From positions 1 to 6,761 of the forward strand of contig DASTSL010000068.1 of the NCBI GenBank assembly GCA_035760705.1: 6,761 bases of DNA, written 5' to 3'. The notes beneath the pieces were generated by a model. The model made no database searches. It worked only from the letters and a program-made list of their open reading frames with translations, and was not told the origin of the DNA. Position numbers and translations under genes: made by a program. Source of the DNA: Allomeiothermus sp035760705 (GTDB taxonomy: Bacteria > Deinococcota > Deinococci > Deinococcales > Thermaceae). Below are positions 1 to 6,334 of this stretch, piece by piece; the first letter of the stretch is position 1, and each line of letters opens with the position of its first letter.

Positions 1-204
1 GTGGCCCGGGTGGTCTCGCACCTGAACGGCAAGAAGCCCAAACCCGGCGAGGACGTGGGGGATTTGGGCCTCGAGCTTGCCGATATCCTCTTCGTCCTGA
101 TCTGCATGGCCAACCGCGACGGGATCGACCTTGAGGAGAAGTTCGAGCAGGTGCTCGAGAAGTACAAAATCCGCGACAGCGAGCGCTGGACGAAGAAAGC
201 TTGA
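1..204 (+). CDS. MazG-type nucleotide pyrophosphohydrolase, 3' part only
   Basis: This is the C-terminal end of a small all-alpha MazG-family NTP pyrophosphatase, which hydrolyses (d)NTPs, often non-canonical ones, to NMP and pyrophosphate in the cytoplasm. The visible 67 residues carry the second metal-binding helix: ELAD (residues 25-28) fits the family ExxD motif, followed by the hydrophobic ILFVLICMAN stretch, the GIDLEEKFEQVLEKY helix and the RDSERW tail typical of short single-domain members such as Bacillus YpjD-like proteins. The first metal helix (EExxE) must lie upstream of the window, so the GTG at position 1 is almost certainly an internal Val codon and not a start. The gene converges with the S41 peptidase, 159 bases away. 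Family assignment is firm; the exact nucleotide substrate cannot be told. Confidence 0.8.
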   Translation: MARVVSHLNGKKPKPGEDVGDLGLELADILFVLICMANRDGIDLEEKFEQVLEKYKIRDSERWTKKA

Positions 205-271
205 GGTTGGAAGCCGGAGGCACTGGTCTCGGAGCGCAGTTTGCGGGGCTATGTATCCCCACGGTAAAACC

Positions 272-330
272 GTAGCGGGTGCAGAAAAGGTGGCTGACCA
301 GGCCGCGCCGCACACCCCCCACCCCTACCC
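272..330 (-). repeat. Dispersed stem-forming intergenic repeat, copy A
   Basis: This is one of four related elements in this window, here in minus orientation in the gap between the MazG-type gene and the S41 gene. The core (294-308, read on the minus strand) is GCGCGGCCTGGTCAG. Flanking arms GTAGGGGTG (320-328) and CACCCGCTAC (272-281) can pair over nine bases with one bulged base. Relative to copy D it appears to lack about 13 bases of the C-rich stretch after the core. It lies downstream of the S41 peptidase stop in the sense orientation. An adjacent small perfect hairpin ACGGT-AAA-ACCGT (261-273) overlaps its edge. Function is unknown; a REP-like or miniature mobile element is the best guess. 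Confidence 0.6.
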
Positions 331-363
331 TTCTACCGGCGCAAGCTCACCCCAGCCCATACG

Positions 364-1608
364 CTAACGCAGCCTCAGCGCCTCCAAAGCCCGCTCGATC
401 ACCGGGTCGCGCCCGGTGCGGAGCCAGGCGGCGGGGTCATCGCTAATGGGCACGTCGGGCTCGACGAAATCCGGCAGGGGTGAGCCGTCGCTGTTGAGGG
501 TGCGTACGTAGGTGATGGCCACCGCCGAGTGGTCCAAGAGCGGGAAGAAGTCGGTGGCGGTATTGGCGACCCCGGCGGTGCGTTCCCCCACCACCTGGGC
601 CCGTCCGGCACTTTGCAGAAGGTAAGCGAAGATCTCCGCGCAGGAGGCGCTCCGCCGGTTGACCAGCACTGCTGCCGGGCCGCGCCACAGGGTGGCGGCA
701 GGAATGTGGTAGCCGCGCGGGTCGCGGGGGTCGTTGCCTAGGGTGGCCCCCTGGCGGAACCCCAGCGGGGAGCGGCCCAGTCGGCTCTGCATAGAGATCT
801 CGTAGTCGCCGATAAAGGCCGCCGCCGCCGAAACGCACTCGGTCTCCTCGCCGCCCCCGTTGTTCCGCACGTCGAGCAGGATCGCTTTGGCGTTCTGCTC
901 CTGAGCCTGACGCACCAAGGCATGAACCCGCGGACCTACCTGGCCGTAGGTGGCGAACTGGGGGATGCGGATCACTACCACCCCGGGGGCAATGGGCAAG
1001 CTGTAGGCATAGGGAAGATCGAGCGGAACCACCGCCCGGCGCTCGAGGCTGACCTCGAGCCGCTCCGGGCGGGCCACGTCCCCTCGAGCGATCTGCAAGC
1101 GCACCGGGGTGTCGCTGGCCAGTTGTTGGCGCAACGCTTCCGCACTCGAGGGCGGCGTACCGTTCACCCCCACGATGCGGTCGCCGGGCCACAACCCCGC
1201 CCCCTCCGCCGGGCTTCCCGTCACGATGTCCTGGATCAGCACCGCCCCGGGCACGGCTGGGCCGAATTGCAGCCCCACCAGGGGGCGGGCCTCGGCGGTG
1301 CCGTCGAAGCGCTCGAGCGCGCTGCGGAAATTCTCCGGCGCCAGGTAGTAGGTGTGCCCGTCGCCCAGGTCGCGCAGCATCTGCGAAATGAGCGGGCGGG
1401 CCACCTCGAAGCTGCAGGCTTCCCCCTGGGGAGCGCAAGCCTGCTCGAGCCGCTCGCGGTAACGGGCAGTCACCTCTTGTGGGGGAGTCCGAGCGGGGCC
1501 GTAGTAATAGAACTCGAGGTAGAAGCTGGCCTCGCGGAAGAGTTCGCTGGCCGGGCTAGCAAAGGCCGAAGTCAGGAGAACCGCAAGGGCTAAACCGCGC
1601 AGAGGCAT
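364..1608 (-). CDS. Secreted S41-family peptidase with PDZ domain, atypical active site
   Basis: This is a 414-residue S41 (C-terminal-processing/tricorn-like) serine peptidase, predicted to be exported and to act outside the cytoplasmic membrane. The ATG at 1608 is chosen because it starts a good signal peptide (MPLRG, then a hydrophobic LALAVLLTSAFA core, cleavage near AFA or SPA); a longer frame to 1689 adds 27 non-signal-like residues. After an N-terminal helical region with LGDGHT (82-86) come a PDZ domain (about 107-190, GSPAEGAGLWPGDRIVGVNG) and the peptidase core with LDVRNNGGGE (245-254) and SASCAEIF (320-327). By alignment to E. coli Tsp (Ser430/Lys455), Ser322 is the nucleophile, but the Lys position, 25 residues on, is Val347 (GERTAGVANT). 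It is therefore not a standard Ser/Lys CTP; His85 may serve instead, as in tricorn-like members, or the enzyme may be altered. The gene lies 169 bases downstream of the carboxypeptidase gene on the same strand. Confidence 0.85.
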   Translation of the reverse strand: MPLRGLALAVLLTSAFASPASELFREASFYLEFYYYGPARTPPQEVTARYRERLEQACAPQGEACSFEVARPLISQMLRDLGDGHTYYLAPENFRSALERFDGTAEARPLVGLQFGPAVPGAVLIQDIVTGSPAEGAGLWPGDRIVGVNGTPPSSAEALRQQLASDTPVRLQIARGDVARPERLEVSLERRAVVPLDLPYAYSLPIAPGVVVIRIPQFATYGQVGPRVHALVRQAQEQNAKAILLDVRNNGGGEETECVSAAAAFIGDYEISMQSRLGRSPLGFRQGATLGNDPRDPRGYHIPAATLWRGPAAVLVNRRSASCAEIFAYLLQSAGRAQVVGERTAGVANTATDFFPLLDHSAVAITYVRTLNSDGSPLPDFVEPDVPISDDPAAWLRTGRDPVIERALEALRLR

Positions 1609-1620
1609 AGCCGAAATGTA
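1609..1620 (-). promoter_or_regulatory. Possible leaderless -10 box for the S41 peptidase gene
   Basis: On the minus strand TACATT (1615-1620) ends six bases before the ATG at 1608, and no Shine-Dalgarno sequence is visible between them. This matches the extended TAnnnT leaderless arrangement common in the Deinococcus-Thermus group. No convincing -35 hexamer lies 16-18 bases further upstream, so the call rests on the -10 box and the missing ribosome binding site. Confidence 0.35.
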
Positions 1621-1777
1621 GCAGCGATTCCCTCGGGGTAGGTGTAGGACGGATGAAAGGCCCTGACACCTGTGGGTTACTCGCTGCACCCTCCCACCCC
1701 GGCCCTACGAAGGGCAACCCAAACCTCTCCTCTTTCAGCAGCTTGGGGCTAGGGTTTTTTATGTCTCGCGCCTGCCG

Positions 1778-3286
1778 TCACACCCCGTACAACGCCCCGA
1801 ACTTGGCGTTCAGGTAACGGATCAGGTACTCGGGGTTGAGGTCTTCGCCGGTCACCTGCTGCACGAGGTCGCGCGGCCAGTAACGGCTGCCCTGCTGGTG
1901 GATGTTTTTCCGCTGCCACTCGAGCAGGGGGGCGAACTCCCCGCGGGCGAACTGCTCCTCGAGGTTCCCTAGCTCTTTCTCGGCCTGCTGGAAGAACTGC
2001 GCCCCGTAGAGGTTACCCAAGGAGTAGGTGGGGAAGTAGCCGATCAGCCCGGCGCTCCAGTGCACGTCCTGCATCACCCCGTCCTTGATCTCGGCGGACT
2101 CAATGCCCAGGTACTCCCGGTATTTGGCATCCCAGGCCTCGGGGGCATCGTCCAGCGAGAGGTCGCCGCGCAGGATGGCCAGCTCGAGTTCGAAGCGGAT
2201 CATGATGTGCAGGTTGTAGGTCACCTCGTCGGCCTCGATGCGGATCAGGCTGGGCTGCACCGCATTGACCGCAAAGTGGAAGTCCTCGAGGCGCACGTCC
2301 CGTAGGGCCTCGAAGTGTTCCTGGGCCTTGGGGAAGAAGTAGCGCCAGAAGCCCAAAGAGCGGCCCACCAGGTTCTCCCAGGTACGGCTTTGCGACTCGT
2401 GGATGCCCAGGCTGACCTCGGTGCCCATGGGGGTGCCGTAGTGTTCGCTCAGGAGACCCTGCCCGTAAACCCCGTGCCCCATCTCGTGGACGGTGCCAAA
2501 GAAGGCCGGGTTGAAAAAGTGCTCGTCGTAGCGGGTGGTGAGCCGCACGTCACCGGGGCCGATCCTCTGCATGAAGGGGTGGGCCACCACGTCGAGACGG
2601 CCCGCCTCGAGGTCGAAGCCGATTCGTGCGATAACCTCCTTGCCAAAGGCCTCTTGAGCCACTCGAGGGTAGTGGCGCCGCAGGATCGCGGTGTCGGGCG
2701 TGCGGGCGCTCCCTTCGATCCGCTGGAGCAGGTCCACGGTGGCCTCCCGGACCCGCTTGAAGATCGGCTCGATCTGGCTGGCGGTGGCTCCCGGCTCGTA
2801 CTGGTCGAGCAGGGCATCGTAGCGCTCCCGCTGGTAACCGATGGCGTCGGCGGCCTCGCGGGTGAGGTCGAAGATCTTTTGCAGGATCGGCTTGAAGGAA
2901 GCCCAGTCGTTCTTGGGCCGGGCCTCCTCCCAGATGGCCTGGCCCTCGCTGGTGGCCTGAGCCAGTTCCACCGCCAGCCGCTCGGGGATCTTGGTTTGCA
3001 GGTCGTAGCTGCGCCGCCACTCCCGCACGTTGACCGCCTCCACCGAGGTGGGATCTTTCACCAGCTCGCTGCCCTCGACCCACGCCAGCATCTCCCCGAT
3101 CCGGGGGTCGGTGCTTTTTTGGTGCAGCAGCTTGGCCAGCGTGGCCTGCATCATGGCCCGGTGGGGGTGGCCTTTTCGCGGGGTGTAGGTGGCCTGGTCC
3201 CACCCGGCCAAAGCCCCGAAGGAGCCCAGGTAAGCGATCTCTTTGCTGTGGTGGAGGAGCCAGTCGTAGGCTGCTTGAGCAGTCAT
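1778..3286 (-). CDS. Thermostable carboxypeptidase 1, carboxypeptidase Taq (M32 metallopeptidase)
   Basis: This zinc- or cobalt-dependent metallocarboxypeptidase removes C-terminal residues (broad specificity, Pro usually resisted) from peptides in the cytoplasm. The 502-residue protein is close to the 511 residues of T. aquaticus CPT and ends in the same KFGALYG-type tail. All five M32 signatures are present in order: HPF (236-238), DVRLT (246-250), the metal-binding and catalytic HEMGH (267-271, His267, Glu268, His271), HESQS (296-300, Glu297 as probable third ligand) and IRIEADEVTYNLH (348-360). The start at 3286 (MTAQAAYDWLL) aligns with the family N-terminus; an in-frame extension to 3454 would add 56 unrelated residues and would overrun the promoter. 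It is divergent from the kinase operon and is followed by the S41 peptidase, giving two adjacent peptidase genes. Probable role: peptide turnover and amino acid recycling. Confidence 0.95.
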   Translation of the reverse strand: MTAQAAYDWLLHHSKEIAYLGSFGALAGWDQATYTPRKGHPHRAMMQATLAKLLHQKSTDPRIGEMLAWVEGSELVKDPTSVEAVNVREWRRSYDLQTKIPERLAVELAQATSEGQAIWEEARPKNDWASFKPILQKIFDLTREAADAIGYQRERYDALLDQYEPGATASQIEPIFKRVREATVDLLQRIEGSARTPDTAILRRHYPRVAQEAFGKEVIARIGFDLEAGRLDVVAHPFMQRIGPGDVRLTTRYDEHFFNPAFFGTVHEMGHGVYGQGLLSEHYGTPMGTEVSLGIHESQSRTWENLVGRSLGFWRYFFPKAQEHFEALRDVRLEDFHFAVNAVQPSLIRIEADEVTYNLHIMIRFELELAILRGDLSLDDAPEAWDAKYREYLGIESAEIKDGVMQDVHWSAGLIGYFPTYSLGNLYGAQFFQQAEKELGNLEEQFARGEFAPLLEWQRKNIHQQGSRYWPRDLVQQVTGEDLNPEYLIRYLNAKFGALYGV

Positions 3287-3324
3287 AGCCCGACCATCAT
3301 ACTGAGGGTCAGGTTCAATGTCTG
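3287..3324 (-). promoter_or_regulatory. Probable leaderless promoter of the carboxypeptidase gene
   Basis: On the minus strand a good -10 box TATGAT (3296-3301) lies nine bases before the ATG at 3286. A partial -35 CAGACA (3319-3324, 4 of 6 matches to TTGACA) stands exactly 17 bases upstream of it. There is no Shine-Dalgarno sequence between the -10 box and the ATG, so the mRNA is predicted to start at or very near the start codon. This also argues against the longer upstream reading frame. Confidence 0.55.
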
Positions 3325-3717
3325 TCAGTAAGTTGATGTAGGACAACTCGCGCCGAGGTTCATCCCAATTCGGCCCGCCCGCTCGAGAAAGCGAACTTCG
3401 CGCATATTCCCTCCACCAAACGCTAAGCGCCGAACGCCAGTAATGTAGAGCCATCCGCTACAGCTAATTCTGTCATCCCGAACAGCGGGTCAGAGTCTCT
3501 CCCGCGGCTGGGCGGCTTCGCTCACGGGTGGGGTTGCGGGGTGTGCGGCGCGGTCTGGTCAGTTACTCCTTCTCCACCCACCACCTTTTTATCGTGGAGA
3601 TCCTTGGGTGACAACCAAACCCAGTAGTTTCAGCGGTTCGGCTTAAGGCGGGGTTATTATCTCCTTCTCATCCCTCGGGTGTTACACTCCTATGACGTAG
3701 CCAGCACGGTCCTGGGG
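3325..3717. other. Divergent intergenic gap between carboxypeptidase and kinase
   Basis: No credible gene is seen here; the only long frames are antisense or extension artefacts. The stretch holds the repeat copy B. It also has a TGTCATCCCGAA stretch (3472-3483) resembling the opening of common bacterial dispersed repeats, and a small inverted repeat TGGGT/ACCCA (3605-3609 and 3619-3623). An AT-rich patch, GTTATTAT (3653-3660), has no matching -35. Confidence 0.5.
3521..3591 (+). repeat. Dispersed stem-forming intergenic repeat, copy B
   Basis: This second copy lies in the divergent gap between the carboxypeptidase and kinase genes, in plus orientation. The core GCGCGGTCTGGTCAG is at 3548-3562. 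Arms 3526-3533 (GGGTGGGG) and 3572-3579 (CTCCACCC) can pair over eight bases with one G-T wobble. It shares the CCACCACCTTTYTAT end with copy D (here CCACCACCTTTTTAT). Because it lies between divergent promoters, it cannot be a terminator for either neighbouring gene in this orientation. Confidence 0.6.
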
Positions 3718-3723
3718 TACAAT
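3718..3723 (+). promoter_or_regulatory. Candidate -10 box for the kinase-methyltransferase operon
   Basis: TACAAT matches the -10 consensus at 5 of 6 positions and would give a leader of about 85 bases before the kinase ATG. The only upstream -35-like hexamer, ATGACG (3692-3697), is 20 bases away, which is longer than usual. This is a weak call. Confidence 0.3.
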
Positions 3724-3737
3724 CGGACTTACTTCAC

Positions 3738-3805
3738 GGGCCGATAGAGCCGACGCACGGCGTCGGAGGGCACACGGAGGCCGTAGATCAGACGGCCCAA
3801 AGGAG
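3738..3805 (+). promoter_or_regulatory. Structured 5' leader and ribosome binding site of the kinase gene
   Basis: The leader contains two perfect hairpins: CCGACGC-ACG-GCGTCGG (3750-3766) and GGCCGT-AGATCAG-ACGGCC (3779-3797). The second ends three bases before the Shine-Dalgarno AAGGAG (3800-3805), which sits ten bases before the ATG at 3816. A further segment GGGCCG (3738-3743) is perfectly complementary to CGGCCC (3793-3798), which overlaps the 3' arm of the second hairpin, so the two pairings exclude each other. The sequence shows the pairings; a regulatory role is inferred, and no known riboswitch class was recognised. Confidence 0.45.
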
Positions 3806-3815
3806 CGGGTGGCGG

Positions 3816-4733
3816 ATGCGTTGTTTCGTTCTGGGTGACATATCGGTTGACCTCATCTACTTCCTCGAGCGAATCCCCGAGCCGGGCGAGGAGGTGGAAG
3901 CCAAGCGAGCCCTGATGAAGCCGGGCGGGGCCGGGGCCACCCTGGCCGCCCAGCTCGCCAGCCTGGGGCACAAGGTCTATCTGGCCGGTCGGGTGGGCCA
4001 AGACCCCTTCTGCGAGGTGGCTCTCGGCGAGGTGCGCAAGGTCGGGGTGGACCTCAAATACCTTCAGGAAGACCCGACGAACACCACCTCGAGCATCCTG
4101 ATCTTGTTGGTCCCCGGTGGGGAGCGCTCGATGGTCAGTGCGGGCGGGGCCAGCCGCTACCTCGACGCCGCCGAGTTCAAACCGCGGAGCCTGGACCAAG
4201 TGGACGCGGTGGTGATGTCGGCCTATGCCCTGGTGGGCGGCCCCCAACGCGAGTACGCGGTGAAGGTGCTGGACGCCGCTAAGAAGCGCGAATTGCCGAT
4301 CTTCGTGGACATGGGCACCGGGGCGGTGCGGGTGGTGGGGCGGGAGATCCTCGAGTACGTGCGGGGGGTTCCCTACTTGCTGATGAACCAGCAGGAACTC
4401 CTCGATCTCACCGGGGCCGATGCCATCACCGAGGGCATCGCCGAACTGCACACCTACGGCCTCGACACCGTGATCGTGAAGGTGGGGCCGCTGGGCTCCA
4501 TCGTGGTCACCCCCAACCAGCAGGAATTGGTGGAACCCTTCCCGATGGAGGACATCGTGGACACCACCGGCTCGGGCGACGCCTACACCGCCGCCTTCGC
4601 CCACGCGGTGATGGACGGGCGCGACCTCCTCACCGCTGCACGGCTGGGCAACTGGGCCGGGGCGCTCGCGGCGACCGCGGTGGGGGCACAGGGTCGGTTG
4701 ATCACGCCGGAGGACTTGCTCCAGGCCAAATGA
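3816..4733 (+). CDS. PfkB-family (ribokinase-like) sugar or nucleoside kinase
   Basis: This 305-residue cytoplasmic kinase transfers phosphate from ATP (or ADP) to a hydroxyl of a sugar or nucleoside. The N-terminus MRCFVLGDISVD is typical of the ribokinase fold. The first signature region GGAGATLAAQLASLG (37-51) aligns with GGKGANQA of ribokinase, but the usual Asn is Thr42. The second signature DTTGSGDAYTAAF (249-261) carries the anion hole and the catalytic base Asp255. MNQQELLDLTG (190-200) corresponds to the conserved N..E region. The length is normal for the family. The start is supported by AAGGAG ten bases upstream. It overlaps the methyltransferase gene by ATGA, so the two are co-translated. 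The substrate cannot be told from sequence: ribokinase, 2-keto-3-deoxygluconate kinase, fructokinase and nucleoside kinase remain possible, and the Thr42 change argues for caution. Confidence 0.88.
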   Translation: MRCFVLGDISVDLIYFLERIPEPGEEVEAKRALMKPGGAGATLAAQLASLGHKVYLAGRVGQDPFCEVALGEVRKVGVDLKYLQEDPTNTTSSILILLVPGGERSMVSAGGASRYLDAAEFKPRSLDQVDAVVMSAYALVGGPQREYAVKVLDAAKKRELPIFVDMGTGAVRVVGREILEYVRGVPYLLMNQQELLDLTGADAITEGIAELHTYGLDTVIVKVGPLGSIVVTPNQQELVEPFPMEDIVDTTGSGDAYTAAFAHAVMDGRDLLTAARLGNWAGALAATAVGAQGRLITPEDLLQAK

Positions 4734-5563
4734 AGCCGATCAACGACCCCCAGGTGGTCGCCACCGAGTACACCGACGACCAGAGCCTGCGGATCCGCAT
4801 CGAGACCCACCGCCGCTACACGGTAGGGGAAGACCTCGAGCAGAGCATTGCTGGCGTGCTCCAGCTCGAGGGCGACGAATCCCTTCTGGACGTGGGAACC
4901 GGGCCGGGGGATTTTCCCGGGCGGCTAAAACGGGCGAGCCACCGGGGGCGAATTGTGGGGATAGACCTTTCGGCGGGGATGGTGGAGAAGGCCAGGGCCC
5001 ATCACCCCGAGGCCGAGTTCCTCCAGGCCAACGCGATGGCTTTGCCCTTCGAGAGCGCGACCTTCGAGGTCGTCACCGCCCGGCACATGCTCTACCACGT
5101 CCCCGAGGTGGGCAAAGCGCTCGAGGAGTGCCGCCGGGTGCTCAAGCCCGGTGGGCGGTTTCTCGCCGTCACCAACCCCGACGGCTATATGAGAGAGTTT
5201 TGGAGCGCGGTGACGGAAGCCGTGCGGGATGACCCGGATTTTGCCGATTTGCTCGAGGAGATCACCCACCCCAAGTTTTTCCACGATCACCTACTGAGCC
5301 TTGTCGAACGTACCTTTGGGAATGCCCGGCTCAGGATCGTCCAGAGCCACCTGGTCTTCCCCGCCCCGGAGCCAGTCCTGGACTATTGGGATTCGATGTG
5401 CGGCTTGCGCGATGCCTCACCCTCGGCTTGGGCCAGAGGCCGCGAAGCCCTGGCCAGGGTCCTGCCGAGCCGGCTCGAGCCTGGCCCCTGGCAGGTTTCC
5501 AAGCGGGTCGCGTTGATCGTGGCTAGAGCCGCTTTCGATTTGATTCAGCCGGTCAGAGGATAG
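4730..5563 (+). CDS. Class I SAM-dependent methyltransferase (Methyltransf_11/UbiE-like)
   Basis: This 277-residue protein has a Rossmann-type methyltransferase domain in its first half. Motif I is LLDVGTGPG (52-60), the acidic end of strand 2 is IDLS (78-81, Asp79), motif II/III is QANAMALPF (99-107), and the LKPGGRFLAV segment (138-147) is the usual post-motif III. The last 120 residues (WDSMCGLRD, ending DLIQPVRG) are a less conserved cap that probably sets substrate choice. The ATG overlaps the kinase stop (ATGA); the nearest strong Shine-Dalgarno, GGAGGA (4709-4714), is 15 bases away, so coupling to kinase translation is likely. The methyl acceptor is unknown: small molecule, quinone-like and RNA/nucleoside acceptors are all possible, and the kinase partner suggests a small phosphorylatable metabolite. 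Downstream lie tandem repeats and then the convergent hisH. Confidence 0.85.
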   Translation: MKPINDPQVVATEYTDDQSLRIRIETHRRYTVGEDLEQSIAGVLQLEGDESLLDVGTGPGDFPGRLKRASHRGRIVGIDLSAGMVEKARAHHPEAEFLQANAMALPFESATFEVVTARHMLYHVPEVGKALEECRRVLKPGGRFLAVTNPDGYMREFWSAVTEAVRDDPDFADLLEEITHPKFFHDHLLSLVERTFGNARLRIVQSHLVFPAPEPVLDYWDSMCGLRDASPSAWARGREALARVLPSRLEPGPWQVSKRVALIVARAAFDLIQPVRG

Positions 5564-5568
5564 AAAAC

Positions 5569-5629
5569 CGCCACCCGGCTAGCGCCGCGAAAAGACGCCA
5601 CCCGGCTAGCGCCGCGAAAAGACGCCTCC
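5569..5629. repeat. 27-base repeat, two exact tandem copies plus partial third
   Basis: Copies at 5569-5595 and 5596-5622 are identical (period 27, central sequence CCCGGCTAGCGCCGCGAAAA), and a third begins at 5623 (CGCC) before diverging. Bases 5598-5629 recur exactly at 6621-6652. The unit contains the palindrome GCTAGC. Read on the minus strand each unit offers a short stem, GGCGC..GCGTC (one G-T pair, loop TAGCCGGGTG), followed by TTTT. It begins six bases after the methyltransferase stop. Confidence 0.9.
5574..5622 (-). terminator. Possible tandem terminator-like units downstream of hisH
   Basis: On the minus strand, downstream of the hisH stop, the 27-base units present short GC stems (GGCGC with GCGTC) followed by CTTTTC, twice in series, then GGTTTTCT in the flank. 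The stems are short and the T-runs are only four bases long, so termination is a guess. The position, 115-165 bases after the hisH stop, is plausible. Confidence 0.25.
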
Positions 5630-5660
5630 CCTATCCGGCAGGATAAAGACCGCTCTAAGC

Positions 5661-5719
5661 GCGCCCACGGATGGGTGTGCGGTGGCGCGGCCTCGTCAGC
5701 CACCCCTCCCCCATCCATG
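5661..5719 (+). repeat. Dispersed stem-forming intergenic repeat, copy C
   Basis: This is the third copy, in plus orientation between the methyltransferase gene and convergent hisH. The core GCGCGGCCTCGTCAG is at 5685-5699. Arms GGATGGG (5669-5675) and CCCATCC (5710-5716) pair perfectly and extend outward past one mismatch to CA/TG. Copies B and D have GGGTGG in the same arm, and the opposite arm changes to match here, which supports a selected stem. It shares the GCGCCCACGG lead-in with copy D. The final CCACCACCTTT segment seen in B and D is absent. Confidence 0.65.
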
Positions 5720-5737
5720 CCGTCTCTGCGGAGATCC

Positions 5738-6334
5738 TTAGCCGTTGAAATAGCGGCGCAAAGCCTTCAAAAAAGCCTGCCCGGTCTGCCCGCTTTTTTC
5801 CGGGTGGAACTGTGGGGCCACCACATTATCTTTGGCGTATACCGCGGTGAACTCGGTTCCCTCGTACTCGCTAAGCCCAGCCGAGCCCTCCACCAGCGGC
5901 CCATAGTAGGAGTTGGCGTAGTAGAAATAGCGCCCGCTCAGGGGCTCGAAGGCCCCGGGGGCGAAGCGCACCGTATTCCAGCCCATCTGAGGCACGTGCT
6001 CGGCGCGGAAACGGCGCACCGTGCCGGGGATCAGGCCCAACCCTCGGGTCTGGGGGGCTTCCTCCGAGGCTTCGTAGAGAATCTGCATGCCCACGCAGAT
6101 GCCCAGGAAAGGCTTGCCCGCCGCGATGTGGTTGCGCACTCCTTCCTCGAAGCCGGAGGCCAAAAACGAACCCATCACCTGTCCGAAGTGACCCTGGCCG
6201 GGGAGCACCAGCAGATCAGCCCTGGCCACGCCTTCGGGGTCGGCAGAGACTTTCACCTCGAGTCCGCTCGCCTCGAGCGCTTTGGCCGCGCTCCGCACGT
6301 TCCCCGAGCCGTAATCGATCAGTAGTGTCCGCAT
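5738..6334 (-). CDS. hisH: Imidazole glycerol phosphate synthase, glutamine amidotransferase subunit HisH
   Basis: HisH hydrolyses glutamine and channels ammonia to HisF, which makes imidazole glycerol phosphate and AICAR from PRFAR in histidine biosynthesis (cytoplasm). The 198-residue protein begins LIDYGSGNVRS, as in the family. The class I amidotransferase triad is visible: Cys80 in GICVGMQ, with His177 and Glu179 in FHPEKSG. PGQGHFG (45-51) forms the oxyanion-strand region and PQMGWN (115-120) is also diagnostic. The ATG at 6334 is preferred over a TTG at 6352 because it fits the family N-terminus and has a -10 box just upstream. No hisF, hisA or other his gene is seen nearby, so it is not in a compact his operon here. 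Both sides carry copies of the same two repeat types. The length is normal and no damage is seen. Confidence 0.96.
   Translation of the reverse strand: MRTLLIDYGSGNVRSAAKALEASGLEVKVSADPEGVARADLLVLPGQGHFGQVMGSFLASGFEEGVRNHIAAGKPFLGICVGMQILYEASEEAPQTRGLGLIPGTVRRFRAEHVPQMGWNTVRFAPGAFEPLSGRYFYYANSYYGPLVEGSAGLSEYEGTEFTAVYAKDNVVAPQFHPEKSGQTGQAFLKALRRYFNG
5769..5799. terminator. A6-GC / GC-T6 inverted repeat inside the 3' end of hisH
   Basis: AAAAAAGC (5769-5776) and GCTTTTTT (5792-5799) are perfectly complementary across a 15-base loop, inside the last 21 codons of hisH. On the plus strand this is a stem ending in six T's, about 200 bases after the methyltransferase stop, so it could end transcripts of the kinase-methyltransferase operon. 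The stem is mostly A-T, which is poor for a thermophile terminator, and the sequence also encodes protein. Confidence 0.25.

Noticed and set aside
922..1593. Open frame antisense to the S41 peptidase (223 residues)
   Set aside because: Shadow of the true gene; no motifs or ribosome binding site.
1609..1689. N-terminal extension of the S41 frame
   Set aside because: It would bury the signal peptide behind 27 residues of unrelated sequence and overlap the -10 box.
1741..1760. Rho-independent terminator ending in T6 at 1755-1760
   Set aside because: The T-run is on the plus strand, where no gene reads toward it, and no solid stem precedes it.
2315..3331. Long open frame antisense to the carboxypeptidase gene (338 residues)
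   Set aside because: It mirrors a strongly supported M32 gene; GC-rich codon use leaves the antisense frame open. The product is low-complexity (Gly/Val/Leu/His rich) with no family motif.
3287..3454. N-terminal extension of the carboxypeptidase frame
   Set aside because: It adds 56 residues absent from the family and would overlap a good -10/-35 pair placed for a start at 3286.
3729..4604. Open frame antisense to the PfkB kinase (291 residues)
   Set aside because: His/Gly/Val-rich shadow of a gene with clear kinase signatures; no domain recognisable.
5569..5629. CRISPR array
   Set aside because: The 27-base units abut directly with no spacers, and the distant copy is single.
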